Source: Natrarchaeobaculum aegyptiacum (GTDB lineage Archaea; Halobacteriota; Halobacteria; Halobacteriales; Natrialbaceae). From it: a DNA stretch of 64,000 nucleotides. Of this stretch, positions 1 through 10,019 are shown in pieces. Position 1 is the stretch's first letter. Each line of letters opens with the position of its first letter. The stretch lies in contig NZ_CP019893.1 of NCBI RefSeq assembly GCF_002156705.1, forward strand, positions 2,108,001 through 2,172,000. The letters are read 5' to 3'. The translations under genes and the position numbers were made by a program. Under the pieces are notes generated by a model. That model saw only the letters and a program-made list of their open reading frames with translations. It had not been told where the DNA came from and did no database searches.

Positions 1-72
1 GTCCCGTAGACTGGACTCGAGGATACCGGAACCGCGCCGGCAGTTTCAAACCGCGAAACTGGGACTTCGGAC

Positions 73-1440
73 CTACAGCCAGGGCGGGGAGACGAACTCG
101 CTGGTCGCGTGTTCGTCAGGCCAGATGACTTCCTGGACGCCCTCGCCGTCGTCGTTCTCCTGCCACTGGAAGAATAGTGTGTCGGCCCCCTGATACTGGA
201 GGTCGTGAGCGAACTCGTGGTCGCGGTCGTAGAACTCGATCGTACCCGTCGCACCCTCGAACGAGACGTCCTCGAGCGCCGGGACCAGGTCGTCTTCGTC
301 GAACGTTCCGGCCGATTCGACGACGTGGTCGTAGAGCATGACTGCCTCGTAGGTCGTGTAGCCGGTGTACACCGGGTTTTCGTCGAACTCGCTCTCGTAA
401 GCGGAGACGAAGTCCTGGGTCAGCGGCCCGGGTTCGCTGTTTGCGGTCGCGCTGATCTGACTGAACGTGTACCGGCAGGCCCCATTCGTCTGGTCGTAGT
501 AGGACGGAAGCTGGGCCGGGACGTGGATGCCGCCGAAGGCGAACGGATACGGTCGTCCGCTGGGCGGGGCCGCCCAGTCGAGAAGAGCGTCCGTGCCAGT
601 GTGGGCCATCGCGACGAGTGCGACGTCGGCACCCTGCTCGCTCACGGGGTCGTACAGGTCGACGAAGTCGTCGGTCGCGGGCGGATAGCGCTCCTCGAGC
701 ACGACGTCGAGACCGGTTTCGTCGAGGTCGTCCTGCAGGACCGACCACGGACCGTCGGACCAGTCGTAGTCCTCCGCCAGCACCGCGACCGACTCCCAGC
801 CGACGTCGGGTGCGATCCCATCGACGAAGTCGACGGTTCCGCGTCCGAGGTCGATCTCGTTCGTCGGACCGACCCGGAAGTGGTACTTGTACGACTCGTA
901 GTCCTCGCGGATGAGTTGACTCGTCACCGTCGTCGCTGCCCCCGTCGTCAGGTGGAGCAGTTCCTGCTCTGCGATGTCTTCCATCACGTGCACGAGCGCC
1001 GGGCTATCGAACATCCCGACGGTCACGTCAGCGCCTTCCTCGAGGACGAGTCGGTGGTACTCGCGCCGGGCCTCGAGTGGGTTCGCCGCCGTGTCGCCGA
1101 CGGCCAGTTCGACGTCGCGGCCACCGATGCCTCCGCGCTCGTTGAGTTCGGCGACGGCCACTTCCGCTCCGCGAGCCATCGACCGGCCGACGAAGTCCCC
1201 GTCGGGATTCGGTGCGAGCACACCGACGGTCACCGGTCCCTCGGCAGCCTCTGTCGATCCGATCAACCCCTCGAGACTCGTCTCCTCGAGACAGCCAGCG
1301 AGTGCGAGCGTCCCGGCGCCACCGGCAGCCTGTAACACGCGCCGCCGTGATCGCGTCTCTCGCCCACCACGCCCGCCAGCTGTCGATTTCAGTCTCTTCT
1401 GCTCGCCCGTACCCCACGAATTTTCACCCATATCTTTCAT
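73..1440 (-). CDS. ABC-type solute-binding lipoprotein (Peripla_BP_6-like)
   Basis: 455 aa. It probably captures a small amino-acid- or amide-like solute outside the cell for an ABC importer. A twin-arginine stretch (RRRVLQAAGG) and lipobox (LALAGC) near residues 32-50 mark a Tat-exported, lipid-anchored protein. The body (VGVLAPNPDGDFVG, then ELNERGGIGGRDVEL and GYTTYEAVMLYD) has the layout of Leu/Ile/Val-type binding proteins. The C-terminus (FFQWQENDDGEG, VIWPDEHATSEF) is nearly the same as in the protein encoded just upstream, so the two are paralogues. No permease or ATPase gene is in view; they may lie left of base 1. The ligand cannot be told from sequence. Confidence 0.85.
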   Translation of the reverse strand: MKDMGENSWGTGEQKRLKSTAGGRGGRETRSRRRVLQAAGGAGTLALAGCLEETSLEGLIGSTEAAEGPVTVGVLAPNPDGDFVGRSMARGAEVAVAELNERGGIGGRDVELAVGDTAANPLEARREYHRLVLEEGADVTVGMFDSPALVHVMEDIAEQELLHLTTGAATTVTSQLIREDYESYKYHFRVGPTNEIDLGRGTVDFVDGIAPDVGWESVAVLAEDYDWSDGPWSVLQDDLDETGLDVVLEERYPPATDDFVDLYDPVSEQGADVALVAMAHTGTDALLDWAAPPSGRPYPFAFGGIHVPAQLPSYYDQTNGACRYTFSQISATANSEPGPLTQDFVSAYESEFDENPVYTGYTTYEAVMLYDHVVESAGTFDEDDLVPALEDVSFEGATGTIEFYDRDHEFAHDLQYQGADTLFFQWQENDDGEGVQEVIWPDEHATSEFVSPPWL

Positions 1441-1456
1441 GCAAAACGCCCATTAC

Positions 1457-1469
1457 GTTTAATATTTTC
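1457..1469 (-). promoter_or_regulatory. TATA-like promoter element of the first solute-binding gene
   Basis: AT-rich block reading AAAATATTAAAC on the minus strand, 17-29 bases before the ATG at 1440. The spacing suggests a leaderless or nearly leaderless transcript, so this gene may be transcribed separately from its paralogue upstream. Confidence 0.5.
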
Positions 1470-1572
1470 TTGTCCTGACAGGCGGTTGACCAGTATCGGT
1501 GGGGCGCAGTCGCTCCGAACAGGTCGAGGCAACTCGGGCAGACAGAGGGGCGATCAGATCGACGTCGGGCGT

Positions 1573-2898
1573 TCAGGACCAGTCGGGCTCGACGTACTCG
1601 CTCGTCGCGTGCTCGTCAGGCCAGATGACTTCCTGTGTGCCCTCGCCGTCGTCGTCTTCTTGCCACTGGAAGTACAGCGTCTCTCCTCTCTGATAGACGA
1701 GGTCGTGTGGGTATTCGTGATCTCGGCCGTAGAACTCGATCTGTCCGGCGCTTCCGGTAAACGCGATGTCCTCGAGCGTCCCGACGAGGTCGTCAGCGTC
1801 GAAGGTTCCGGCCTGTTCGACGGCTTCTGCGAAGAGTGTGACGGCGTCGTAGGCGAAGTAACCGGTGTAGACGGGGGTCGATACGCCGTATCGATCCTCG
1901 TAGGCGTCTTCGAACGTCGACGTCTTCTCGGTAACGTCGGCGCCCAGCGGGGCGCTGCTCTGCCCGATGCCGTACAGGCAGGCCCCGTTCGTCGCGTCGT
2001 AGTAGGTGGGCAATTGCATCGGCACGTGGATGCCGCCGAACTCGAACGGTCGCTGCCCACCGGTCCAGTCCAGGATTGCGTCGGTTCCGGTGTGGGCAGT
2101 CGAGATGAACACGGCGTCTGCTCCCGCTGTCTCGGCCTCGTCGTAAATGTCGGTGAAGTCGTCGAGCGCCGGGGAATAGCGTTCCTCGACGACGATATCG
2201 ACCTCGAGTTCGTCTCGCTGCTGCTGGAACGTCTCCCAGGGCCCCTCCGACCAGCCGTAGTCCTCTGCGAGCAGTGCGATCGACTCCCAGCCCATTTCGC
2301 CGGCCATGTCCGTGAGAAAGTCGATCTGGGCCTGTCCGAGATCGTACTCGTTTACCGGGCCCGCCCGGAAGTGGTACCTGTAGTCGTCGTACTGCTCGCG
2401 AACCAGATCGCTCACGCCTGTCGTCGCCGCACCGGCGGTGATGTGGATCGTCTCCTGTTCGGCGACGTCCTCGATGACGTGATCGAGAACCTCGCTCGTC
2501 GAGATGCCGACGGTCACGTCTGCACCCTCGTCCAGAACGAGACGCTGGTACTCGCGTCGTCCCTCGAGCGGATCCCCCTTCGTGTCACCGACGACCAGCT
2601 CGACGTCCCGACCGTCGATGCCACCGTCGTCGTCGAGCTGGTCGACGGCGAGTCGCGCCGATCGCTCGATCGCCCGTCCGTTGAAGTCGCTGTCTGGCTC
2701 GGGCGCGAGGACGCCGACCGTGACGACTTCCGTTCGGTCCTCCGGTGACCCGGCGACGGTGTCGAACGTCTCGAGACAGCCAGCGAGCGGGGCCGCTATC
2801 GCCCCGGCCGCAACCCCCTCGAGAAATCGCCGTCGCTTCGAACCGGCAGCGCGGCCGGCATCTGTATCGCTCGCTCGGTTCCGGCGCGAAGAGTTCAT
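1573..2898 (-). CDS. ABC-type solute-binding lipoprotein, paralogue of the preceding gene
   Basis: 441 aa. Same architecture as the protein at 73-1440: Tat motif (KRRRFLEGVA), lipobox (APLAGC) at about residues 35-41, then a Leu/Ile/Val-type binding fold (VGVLAPEPDSDFNG, QLDDDGGIDGRDVEL). The two are collinear along their whole length, and the shared tail (YFQWQEDDDGEG) points to tandem duplication followed by divergence. A TATA-like block at 2921-2930 lies about 28 bases before the ATG, consistent with a leaderless start. The ligand is unknown, and no transport ATPase or permease is adjacent. Confidence 0.85.
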   Translation of the reverse strand: MNSSRRNRASDTDAGRAAGSKRRRFLEGVAAGAIAAPLAGCLETFDTVAGSPEDRTEVVTVGVLAPEPDSDFNGRAIERSARLAVDQLDDDGGIDGRDVELVVGDTKGDPLEGRREYQRLVLDEGADVTVGISTSEVLDHVIEDVAEQETIHITAGAATTGVSDLVREQYDDYRYHFRAGPVNEYDLGQAQIDFLTDMAGEMGWESIALLAEDYGWSEGPWETFQQQRDELEVDIVVEERYSPALDDFTDIYDEAETAGADAVFISTAHTGTDAILDWTGGQRPFEFGGIHVPMQLPTYYDATNGACLYGIGQSSAPLGADVTEKTSTFEDAYEDRYGVSTPVYTGYFAYDAVTLFAEAVEQAGTFDADDLVGTLEDIAFTGSAGQIEFYGRDHEYPHDLVYQRGETLYFQWQEDDDGEGTQEVIWPDEHATSEYVEPDWS

Positions 2899-2920
2899 AT
2901 CGTTCAGCCGTTCCGATCAC

Positions 2921-2930
2921 TATTTCTTAA
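2921..2930 (-). promoter_or_regulatory. TATA-like promoter element of the second solute-binding gene
   Basis: TTAAGAAATA on the minus strand, 23-32 bases upstream of the start at 2898, the usual distance for a leaderless haloarchaeal transcript. Confidence 0.5.
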
Positions 2931-3174
2931 CCGTTCCGGACAAAGTCTCGAGAGCGACCGTGGTTCAATGAAGAAACGACGCCACAAGTGAATAGGAGTT
3001 TACTGGTCGAAGTTCCCACGGTATTGTCCTGTTGTCATCTCTACGTGATGTCGATTAATACTATTTTTCAGTTAATTATTCTAAACCGGACACTCGGTCG
3101 TCGGTTCCCGATTATCATTGCCGATAACCGCGGATCACAATTTATGTACCGACGGTGGCATCCGTTCGGTATCC

Positions 3175-6100
3175 ATGGATTTCGCTCGACGACTGGTGCC
3201 AGCAGCGATCCGACGCCGCTACGCGGTCAAGTTCGCGATCGCGCTGCTGATACTCGGGCTGTCGGTGGGGATCATCGGTTTCGTCGCGACGGCCGAACTG
3301 ACGGCCAGCGTGGAAGATCGCGTCGAAGACGACCAGACCGCCTTCGTCAGTCAGGAAGCACAGGGACTGCAGATGTGGCACGAACAGAACGAACGGACGA
3401 TGAGCGTCATGGCGCACACGGACGTCGTCGCAACCGACGAGCCAGCGGCCATTCAGGCGAGCTTCCTCGAGTGGGAAGAACACCTCGCCGACGACACGTT
3501 CGCGATCAGTTACGTCGATACCGACGCGGAGACGGTGCTCGCGAGCACGGACGCCGACCTGCGCGAGCAGTCCGTCGACGCCATAGCGGGCGTCGAGGAC
3601 GAGGCCTTCGACGAGGCGACCGATCAGGTGCCGTGGGTCTCGAGTCCGTACCAGACCGAAGGTGAACTCGGTGAGGAAGCCGCGGTCATCACTTACGTCC
3701 AGACCGTCCCCGGTGACGACGAGCGGGCGATCGTCTACACGGCCGAACTCGAGGCACACTCACTCGATTCGCCCGACGGCGTCACGACGGTCGTCGTCGA
3801 CGGGAACGACGAGATCGTCCTCGACAACGCAGACTACGGCGACGACTACGAGACACTCGGCCAGTCCTACGACCACGCCTCGATCGCCGAGACCGCCCGA
3901 CTCGAGGGTGCGACCACCGAGCAGGCTGCTGCAGGGACCGCAGCGGTCCTCGGCGACGCGTACGGCTTCGGTGGCGGCGAGGATTACGTCGTCAGTTCTG
4001 CGCGCGTCCACGGCACCGACTGGGTCGTGCTCACCCACGAACCCGAGAGTCAGGCGTTCGGATTCGTCCACACCGTCAACGAGTGGGGGATGTACGCGAC
4101 CGCTGGCGGCGTCCTGCTGATCGCCCTGATCGGGGCCGTTCTCGGACGCAACACGGCCGTCTCGATCGACCGGCTCACCCGCAAGGCAGCCGAGATGGAA
4201 GACGGCAACTTAGACGTCGATCTGGAGACCAAACGGATCGACAACATCGGCCGGCTCTACGAGGGCTTCGACTCGATGCGCGTCGCCTTGCGTGAGCAGA
4301 TCGACGAGGCCGAGGCCGCCCGTGAGGAGGCCGAACGCGAACGCGAACGCATCGCGGAGATCAACGACCACCTCGAGGCGAAAGCCGACGAATACAGCGA
4401 CGTGATGGAGGCCGCCGCAGACGGCGACCTCACCGCTCGCATGGACGCCGACAGCGAGAACGAGGCGATGGAGGCCATCGCCGCGGAGTTCAACGAGATG
4501 CTCGCAGAGATCGAGGTCACCGTCGCCGAGTTGAGCGAGTTCGCGACCGAGGTCGCGACGGCCTCCGAGCAGGTGACCGCCTCGAGCGAGGAGGTCCAGT
4601 CGGCATCCGAGCAGGTCACCGAATCGATCCAGGAGATTTCCGACGGTGCGGAGCGACAGAACCAGTCGCTGCAGTCGGTCAACCAGGAGATGAGCGGCCT
4701 CTCGACGACGACCGAAGAGATCGCCGCCTCCTCGAACGAGGTCGCAGACATCGCCGAGCGGACGGTCCGAACCGGTCAGGACGGTCAGGAGGCCGCCCGG
4801 GACGCCATCGCCGCGATGGACGACATCGAGGCCGAAGCGGAGGGGGCCGTCGCGGAGATGCGCCGACTCGAGGAGGAAGTCGGCCAGATCGACGAACTGA
4901 TCGCCGCGATTTCGGAGATCGCCCGTCAGACCAACATGCTCGCGCTCAACGCCAACATCGAGGCCTCCCGATCCGCCAGCGGCGAGGACGAGGAAGGATT
5001 CGCCGTCGTCGCCCAGGAGGTCAAGGCGCTGTCGGAGGACGTCGCCGACGCGGCCGACGAGGCCGAACGGCGGCTCGAGGCGATCCGCGAGCGAACCGAG
5101 CAGTCGACCGCCGAGGTCGAAGGGACGAGCGAGCACATCCAGGACGCTGGCGAACGCGTCGAGGAAGCCGTCGACGCCCTCGAGCAGATCGCCGACCTCG
5201 CCCGTGAGACCAACGTGGGCGTCCAGGAGATTTCGGCGGCGACCGAAGAGCAGGCGGCCTCGACCCAGGAAGTCGTCGCCATCGTCGACGAGGCCGCGAC
5301 GGTCTCCGAGGAGACCACGACGGAAGCCGAGAACGTGGCTGCAGCGGCAGAAGAACAGACCACGGCCCTGACCGAGGTCACGGAGGCCGCTTCCGGTCTC
5401 TCGGCACAGTCGACCCAGCTGTCGGCGGGACTCGCCCGATTCGACACCGACGTCGACGAGGACGCAGCCGCATCGACCTCGCTCGCGCCGTCGCTCGAGG
5501 AGCAAGCCGACGAATCGACGGATATCGAGGATGGTGCCGCCGAGACGGCCAGCGCGTCGATCACGTTCGACGAGGACGACGACCTCGACCTCGAGACCGG
5601 TTCCGATGCGGAGGTCGATTCCGACGCTGGCGACGAGGGACCAGCCGGTGACGACGGCGGCGATCCTCTCTCGTTCGACGAGGGCGGTCCGCAACTCGAG
5701 TCGGACGCGCCAGATTCGAGCGCAGACCCCGATCCGATGGCGGACGTAGCAGAACCGACCGCCGAAATCGACCTGTCCGGGGACGGACGCCAGTCGGACC
5801 CGGCGGAGGACGCCCTCGCAGACGATACCCTCGAGTCGGCTGCAGGGGATGCCCCGCTCGCACCGTCCGACGGCGACGACGATGGTTCGGCCGACGAGAT
5901 GAACGCGGCTGGTGGAGACGAGGACCAGCAACTCGATACCGAGTCGATCGACTTCGGGCTCGAGGAGTCCGCAGCCGAATCGAGCGACGACGGACTCGAG
6001 ACGACCGGTGCCGACGAGGCCGCCGAGTCGGACGACGATTCGTCGGAAGACGGTGACGAGCCGCTGGCGATGGGGCCAGCCGACGACGAGCCGTCGACGG

Positions 6101-6411
6101 AGCCCCAGCCGGATCCGCTGGCAGGAGACGAACGTGATCCGCTGGCCGACGACGCGACCGATCCGCTGGCGATGGAACCGACGGACGACGATCTGACAGC
6201 GTCGGACTCGGGTACCGAGGAGTCCGCCGATCCGCTCGACGACGCACTCGAGTCCGACGACGCCAGTGGTGTGGCCGACGCTGGTGACCCGGACGACGCA
6301 GTCGAAGACGAAGATGCCGCTGGCGACGACGCAGCCGAAGACGAAGACGAGGACGGACCCGAGACCGCAGACGACGTGTTCACCTTCGGCGACACGCCCG
6401 ACGAGGAGTAA
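3175..6411 (+). CDS. Membrane methyl-accepting chemotaxis-type transducer with long acidic tail
   Basis: 1078 aa from the ATG at 3175, chosen because the first membrane helix ([17 protein letters not shown]) follows about 15 residues later; an in-frame ATG at 3118 is less likely. An extracytoplasmic sensor region (about 40-300) lies between two membrane helices. It is followed by a HAMP domain (about 325-380), a coiled-coil signalling domain with the hairpin tip [16 protein letters not shown] near residue 580, and then a tail of about 320 residues, almost all Asp, Glu, Ser, Ala, Gly and Pro, with short DPLA-type repeats. It should relay a stimulus to CheA/CheW, but no che genes are near. Normal transducers end soon after the signalling domain, so the tail is unusual. 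A TATA-like TTTATG is at 3141-3146. Confidence 0.9.
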   Translation: MDFARRLVPAAIRRRYAVKFAIALLILGLSVGIIGFVATAELTASVEDRVEDDQTAFVSQEAQGLQMWHEQNERTMSVMAHTDVVATDEPAAIQASFLEWEEHLADDTFAISYVDTDAETVLASTDADLREQSVDAIAGVEDEAFDEATDQVPWVSSPYQTEGELGEEAAVITYVQTVPGDDERAIVYTAELEAHSLDSPDGVTTVVVDGNDEIVLDNADYGDDYETLGQSYDHASIAETARLEGATTEQAAAGTAAVLGDAYGFGGGEDYVVSSARVHGTDWVVLTHEPESQAFGFVHTVNEWGMYATAGGVLLIALIGAVLGRNTAVSIDRLTRKAAEMEDGNLDVDLETKRIDNIGRLYEGFDSMRVALREQIDEAEAAREEAERERERIAEINDHLEAKADEYSDVMEAAADGDLTARMDADSENEAMEAIAAEFNEMLAEIEVTVAELSEFATEVATASEQVTASSEEVQSASEQVTESIQEISDGAERQNQSLQSVNQEMSGLSTTTEEIAASSNEVADIAERTVRTGQDGQEAARDAIAAMDDIEAEAEGAVAEMRRLEEEVGQIDELIAAISEIARQTNMLALNANIEASRSASGEDEEGFAVVAQEVKALSEDVADAADEAERRLEAIRERTEQSTAEVEGTSEHIQDAGERVEEAVDALEQIADLARETNVGVQEISAATEEQAASTQEVVAIVDEAATVSEETTTEAENVAAAAEEQTTALTEVTEAASGLSAQSTQLSAGLARFDTDVDEDAAASTSLAPSLEEQADESTDIEDGAAETASASITFDEDDDLDLETGSDAEVDSDAGDEGPAGDDGGDPLSFDEGGPQLESDAPDSSADPDPMADVAEPTAEIDLSGDGRQSDPAEDALADDTLESAAGDAPLAPSDGDDDGSADEMNAAGGDEDQQLDTESIDFGLEESAAESSDDGLETTGADEAAESDDDSSEDGDEPLAMGPADDEPSTEPQPDPLAGDERDPLADDATDPLAMEPTDDDLTASDSGTEESADPLDDALESDDASGVADAGDPDDAVEDEDAAGDDAAEDEDEDGPETADDVFTFGDTPDEE

Positions 6412-6519
6412 CCCCCGCGTTACTCGGCCACTTCGGCGGCCACACGTCGACGTGGTTCTGGCCGGTGGCTGCTGTCGTCGTTCGCTACCTTTTTGCCCGC
6501 ACTGTAGCAAGACTCGAGC

Positions 6520-7410
6520 ATGCTGACCGTTCGGGCCCCGGCGACGAGCGCGAACCTCGGGAGTGGCTTCGACGTCTTTGGCGTCGCGCTCGGGGCTCCA
6601 GCGGACGTCGTCCGGGTCGAACGAGCCCCGGAGACGACGATCACGGTCACGGGGGTCGGAAGCCAGTACATTCCGGAGGACCCGGCGAAGAACACCGTCG
6701 GTGCCGTCGCCGAGGCGCTCGACGCGCCAGCGCACATCCGAATCGACAAAGGTGTCCGCCCTTCGTCCGGACTCGGATCGTCGGCCGCGAGTGCGGCGGG
6801 TGCCGCGCTCGCGCTCAACGAACTCTACGATCGCGGCCTCTCGCGGGCGGACCTCGTCCCGATCGCCGCAGAAGGCGAGGCGGTCGTCTCCGGCGAGGCC
6901 CACGCGGACAACGTCGCCCCGTCGCTGCTTGGGGGTTTCACCGTCGTCGCCGACGGCGGCGTCACCCAGGTCGACGCGTCGATCCCCGTCGTGGCCTGTC
7001 TCCCCGAGACGACCGTCTCGACGCGCGACGCTCGCGGCGTCGTCCCCGACAGCGCCTCCCTCGAGTCGGTCGTCGACACCGTGGGTAACGCCGCGACGCT
7101 CACCGTCGGGATGACCCGAAACGATCCCGTCCTCGTCGGCCGCGGCATGGACGACGAGATCGTCACGCCCGAACGCGCGAAACTCATCCGCGGCTACGAG
7201 GACGTCCGCGAGGCCGCTCTCGAGGCGGGTGCCACCGGCGTCACCGTCAGCGGCGCCGGTCCGGGTGTCCTCGCAGTCTGTCGGCGTGCGAGCCAGCGAG
7301 CGGTCGCCGCGGCGATGATCGATGCCTTCGATTCCGCCGGCGTCGACAGCCGGGCCTACCAGACGACAGTCGGTGAGGGTGCCAGGCTCTACCGTCCCGG
7401 TTCGGACTGA
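6520..7410 (+). CDS. thrB: Homoserine kinase
   Basis: 296 aa. Phosphorylates L-homoserine with ATP to O-phosphohomoserine, the precursor of threonine, in the cytoplasm. The GHMP-kinase signatures are all visible: N-terminal substrate motif (APATSANLGSGFD, residues 5-17), phosphate-binding loop (PSSGLGSSAASAAGA, about 81-95), and a C-terminal motif (TVSGAGPGVLAVC). Length matches the family. It starts 108 bases after the transducer and has its own direction-matched upstream region. A threonine-synthase-like gene occurs in the same window at 36627-37829, far away and not co-transcribed. Confidence 0.93.
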   Translation: MLTVRAPATSANLGSGFDVFGVALGAPADVVRVERAPETTITVTGVGSQYIPEDPAKNTVGAVAEALDAPAHIRIDKGVRPSSGLGSSAASAAGAALALNELYDRGLSRADLVPIAAEGEAVVSGEAHADNVAPSLLGGFTVVADGGVTQVDASIPVVACLPETTVSTRDARGVVPDSASLESVVDTVGNAATLTVGMTRNDPVLVGRGMDDEIVTPERAKLIRGYEDVREAALEAGATGVTVSGAGPGVLAVCRRASQRAVAAAMIDAFDSAGVDSRAYQTTVGEGARLYRPGSD

Positions 7411-7515
7411 CTCGCGTCGTCGCCCGGGGTGTTGACCGATGGATGCGAGCGCGAGAACCCCGCGTTCACTTCCGTCTCGCAAACAGTTTTGCTCTCGTCT
7501 CTGTCACTGGTGTGC

Positions 7516-8508
7516 ATGGAACGCATCTCACTGTCGAACGGCGCGTTCGAGGGCAACAACAACGCATACCTCTTCGCTGGCGGCGAGGACGTCGTCCTCG
7601 TGGATACCGGCGACTGGATGCCCGCCACGCGCGAGCAACTCGAGGCTGAGTTCGACGACCGGGGCGTCTCGTTTTCGGACGTCGACCGAATCTTTCTGAC
7701 CCACTGGCATCAGGATCACACCGGCCTCGCGGGCGAGATTCAGGCCGAGAGCGGTGCCGAGGTCTACGCCCACGAGGCCGACGCGCCGCTGATCGAAGGC
7801 GACGAGGAGACCTGGGAGGCGATGCGAGACACACAGGAGACCTACTTCGAGGAGTGGGGGATGCCCGAGGCAAAGCAGGTCGAACTCCGCGAGCGGATCG
7901 TGCGCAACGACGAGCCGATCGAACTCCCCTCGGTGACGCCGTTCGAGGACGGCGATACGTTCACCGTCAACGGAACCGAGTTGACGGCCGTCCACACCTC
8001 GGGTCACGCCGCCGGTCTCTGTCTCTTCGAATTCGAGCGAGACGGCAACCGTGAGATCCTCTCCGGCGACGCCCTCCTGCCCGTCTACACGCCGAACGTC
8101 GGCGGCGCGGACGTCCGGGTCGACCGGCCGCTCGAGCGGTACCTGCGGGCGCTCCAGTCGATCGTCGACGCCGACTACGACCGCGCGTGGCCGGGTCACC
8201 GTGATCCGATCGACGACCCCGCAGCTCGGGCTGCCCACATCATCCACCACCACGAGGAGCGCTCCTACCGCGTGCTCGACGCGCTCGACCGTCTCGGCCC
8301 CTGTGACACCTGGACCGTCAGCGACGACCTCTTCGGCGACCTCGAGAGCATTCACATCCTCCACGGTCCGGGCGAGTCCTACGCCCACCTCGAGCACCTG
8401 GAACGTGACGGGACGGTCGTCCGCGAGGGCACCGAGTACCGGCTGGCCGACGGCGTGGCCGAGGAACTGGCGGCGCTCGAGGACGAACGCTGGGAACTCG
8501 AGTTCTGA
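7516..8508 (+). CDS. Metallo-beta-lactamase-fold hydrolase
   Basis: 330 aa. The ATG at 7516 is preferred to an in-frame ATG at 7429, because the fold begins right after it (MERISLSNGAFEGNNNAYL). The zinc-binding motif THWHQDHTG sits at residues 62-70, and further ligands follow: SGHAAG near 160, SGDALL near 185 and PGHRDP near 230. The C-terminal about 80 residues (HHEERSYRVLDAL onwards) look like the small winged-helix extension of LACTB2-type hydrolases. A cytoplasmic hydrolase of thioesters or of phosphodiesters is possible; the substrate cannot be read from sequence. Confidence 0.88.
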   Translation: MERISLSNGAFEGNNNAYLFAGGEDVVLVDTGDWMPATREQLEAEFDDRGVSFSDVDRIFLTHWHQDHTGLAGEIQAESGAEVYAHEADAPLIEGDEETWEAMRDTQETYFEEWGMPEAKQVELRERIVRNDEPIELPSVTPFEDGDTFTVNGTELTAVHTSGHAAGLCLFEFERDGNREILSGDALLPVYTPNVGGADVRVDRPLERYLRALQSIVDADYDRAWPGHRDPIDDPAARAAHIIHHHEERSYRVLDALDRLGPCDTWTVSDDLFGDLESIHILHGPGESYAHLEHLERDGTVVREGTEYRLADGVAEELAALEDERWELEF

Positions 8509-8643
8509 TTCTGGGCCAGCGCGATCGACTCGAGCGACGTCGAAGCTGGTGGCCGGTCGAACGTGCGAGACCGTGGAAGCTTTGGTTCTACCGACACCTC
8601 GCTTTGATATGTGCAGGCGCGTCCGGCCGGGGAGGTGCAGGCG

Positions 8644-9114
8644 ATGATCGACGAGGTCGACCAGCTACTCGAGGACGTCGGGTTCGACCCGGACTCGAGC
8701 GTGTTGACCCACAGGCAGGCACAGGTGCTGGCCCTGCGCGAACGGGACATCTCGCAGGCGGACATCGCGGCGGAACTCGGCACCTCGCGGGCGAACGTCT
8801 CCTCGATCGAGTCCAGCGCGCGAGAGAACCTGCGGAAGGCCCGCGAGACCGTCGCGTTCGCGGAGGCCCTGCGAGCCCCCGTTCGCATCCGTGTCCCGGA
8901 GGGGACCGACCTCTACGACGTGCCGGAACTGGTCTACGAAGCCTGCGACGACGCCGGCGTCAAGGTCGACTACACGGCGCCGGACCTGATGAAGTCGGTC
9001 AGCGATGCCGCCGGCGCGGCAGTCGAGGGGCGACAGGTCTCGCGGCCGCTGGTCGTCGGCGTCACCTCCGACGGGATGGTCCGCGTTCGCCATCGTGATC
9101 AGGACGTCGAGTAG
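8644..9114 (+). CDS. Tfx-family DNA-binding protein
   Basis: 156 aa from ATG 8644, which is preceded at good spacing by a Shine-Dalgarno-like GGAGGTG (8631-8637); a GTG at 8611 is the alternative. A helix-turn-helix of the sigma-region-4/LuxR type (LTHRQAQVLALRERDISQAD and the following LGTSRANVSSIESSA) occupies about residues 20-65. The remaining 90 residues match the C-terminal part of archaeal Tfx-type regulators (PVRIRVPEGTDLYDVPELVY). Tfx was described as an activator of molybdenum-enzyme genes in a methanogen; the target here is unknown. The haloarchaeal Tfx annotation is from family memory. Confidence 0.8.
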   Translation: MIDEVDQLLEDVGFDPDSSVLTHRQAQVLALRERDISQADIAAELGTSRANVSSIESSARENLRKARETVAFAEALRAPVRIRVPEGTDLYDVPELVYEACDDAGVKVDYTAPDLMKSVSDAAGAAVEGRQVSRPLVVGVTSDGMVRVRHRDQDVE

Positions 9115-9216
9115 CCCACGTTCAGTTCTGTTCTGTTCTCGAACTCCCGACTGACCCACCAGCACCGAGAGAGAACGGCCCCCGAAGATTTGCCCACTCG
9201 CGTCCTCGAGTCCCGT

Positions 9217-10002
9217 ATGGACCTCGAACTCGACGATAGCACGGCACTGGTGACGGCCTCCTCGAGCGGACTCGGTTTCGCGAGCGCGCAGGCGCTCGCA
9301 TCGGAGGGTGCGAACGTAACCATCTGTGGCCGCGACGGGGACCGCCTCGAGGACGCCCGTGAGGACGTAGCCGAGACCGGACCGGGCGACGTCCTCGCGA
9401 TTCAGGCGGACCTCACCGATCCGGACGACGTCTCGCGACTCGTCGGCGAGACGGTCGAGACGTTCGGCGGGCTCGATCACGTCGTCACTTCTGCCGGCGG
9501 CCCGCCGAGTACGACCTTCCTCGAGACTGACGAGCGCGACTGGTACGCGTCCTTCGACCTGCTCGTGATGAGCGTCGTCTGGACCATCGAGGAGGCCCAC
9601 CCGCACCTGCTCGAGTCGCCCCACGGGACGATCACCTGCATCACCTCCCGGACGGTGAAGGAGGTCGCCGACGGACTCTTGCTCTCGAACGCGGTTCGCC
9701 GAGGTGTCGAGGGGCTGGTCAAGACGATCTCCCGGGAGTTCGCCCCGGAGATCCGGGCGAACACGGTCGTTCCGGGAACGATCGAGACCGCACGCATCGA
9801 GGAACTGCTCGAGGCACGCATCGAACGCGGCGTCTACGCGGACTACGAGGAGGGCCTCGCCGACTTCGCGGACTCGGTTCCGATGGACCGTATCGGCGAA
9901 CCACGCGAACTCGGCGACCTGGTGGCCGTCCTGGCGAGTCCCCGCGCGAGTTACGTCAACGGCGCGTCGATCCCGATCGACGGGGGCGAGTTGCGCAGCT
10001 AG
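9217..10002 (+). CDS. SDR-family oxidoreductase, divergent active site
   Basis: 261 aa from ATG 9217. The Rossmann nucleotide-binding loop is TASSSGLGFASAQALA (residues about 10-25), followed by an NADP-type arginine region (ICGRDGDRL) and the usual ending SYVNGASIPIDGGELRS. In a classical SDR the catalytic Tyr-x-x-x-Lys follows the Ser strand. Here that helix reads LLSNAVRRGVEGLVKTISRE, with no Tyr at the expected place. This LSNAxR form is known from a divergent SDR branch, so the enzyme may use another residue or have lost redox function. The substrate is unknown. A strong hairpin follows the stop codon. Confidence 0.85.
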   Translation: MDLELDDSTALVTASSSGLGFASAQALASEGANVTICGRDGDRLEDAREDVAETGPGDVLAIQADLTDPDDVSRLVGETVETFGGLDHVVTSAGGPPSTTFLETDERDWYASFDLLVMSVVWTIEEAHPHLLESPHGTITCITSRTVKEVADGLLLSNAVRRGVEGLVKTISREFAPEIRANTVVPGTIETARIEELLEARIERGVYADYEEGLADFADSVPMDRIGEPRELGDLVAVLASPRASYVNGASIPIDGGELRS

Positions 10003-10019
10003 TGGCGGTCTACGCCTGC

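Noticed and set aside
205-1335. Long plus-strand open frame over the first solute-binding gene
   Set aside because: The protein is unlike any haloarchaeal protein, and the opposite strand has a clear Tat lipoprotein. This is typical antisense openness in GC-rich DNA.
3175-6411. Idea that the acidic tail of the transducer is a separate gene
   Set aside because: The frame is open without interruption from the signalling domain, and no internal start with promoter was found.
4210-7482. Open frame of 1090 codons on the minus strand over the transducer gene
   Set aside because: It is a shadow of the GC-rich coding frames of the transducer and thrB. The translation is Arg/Gly/Val-rich without motifs, and the plus-strand genes explain the region.
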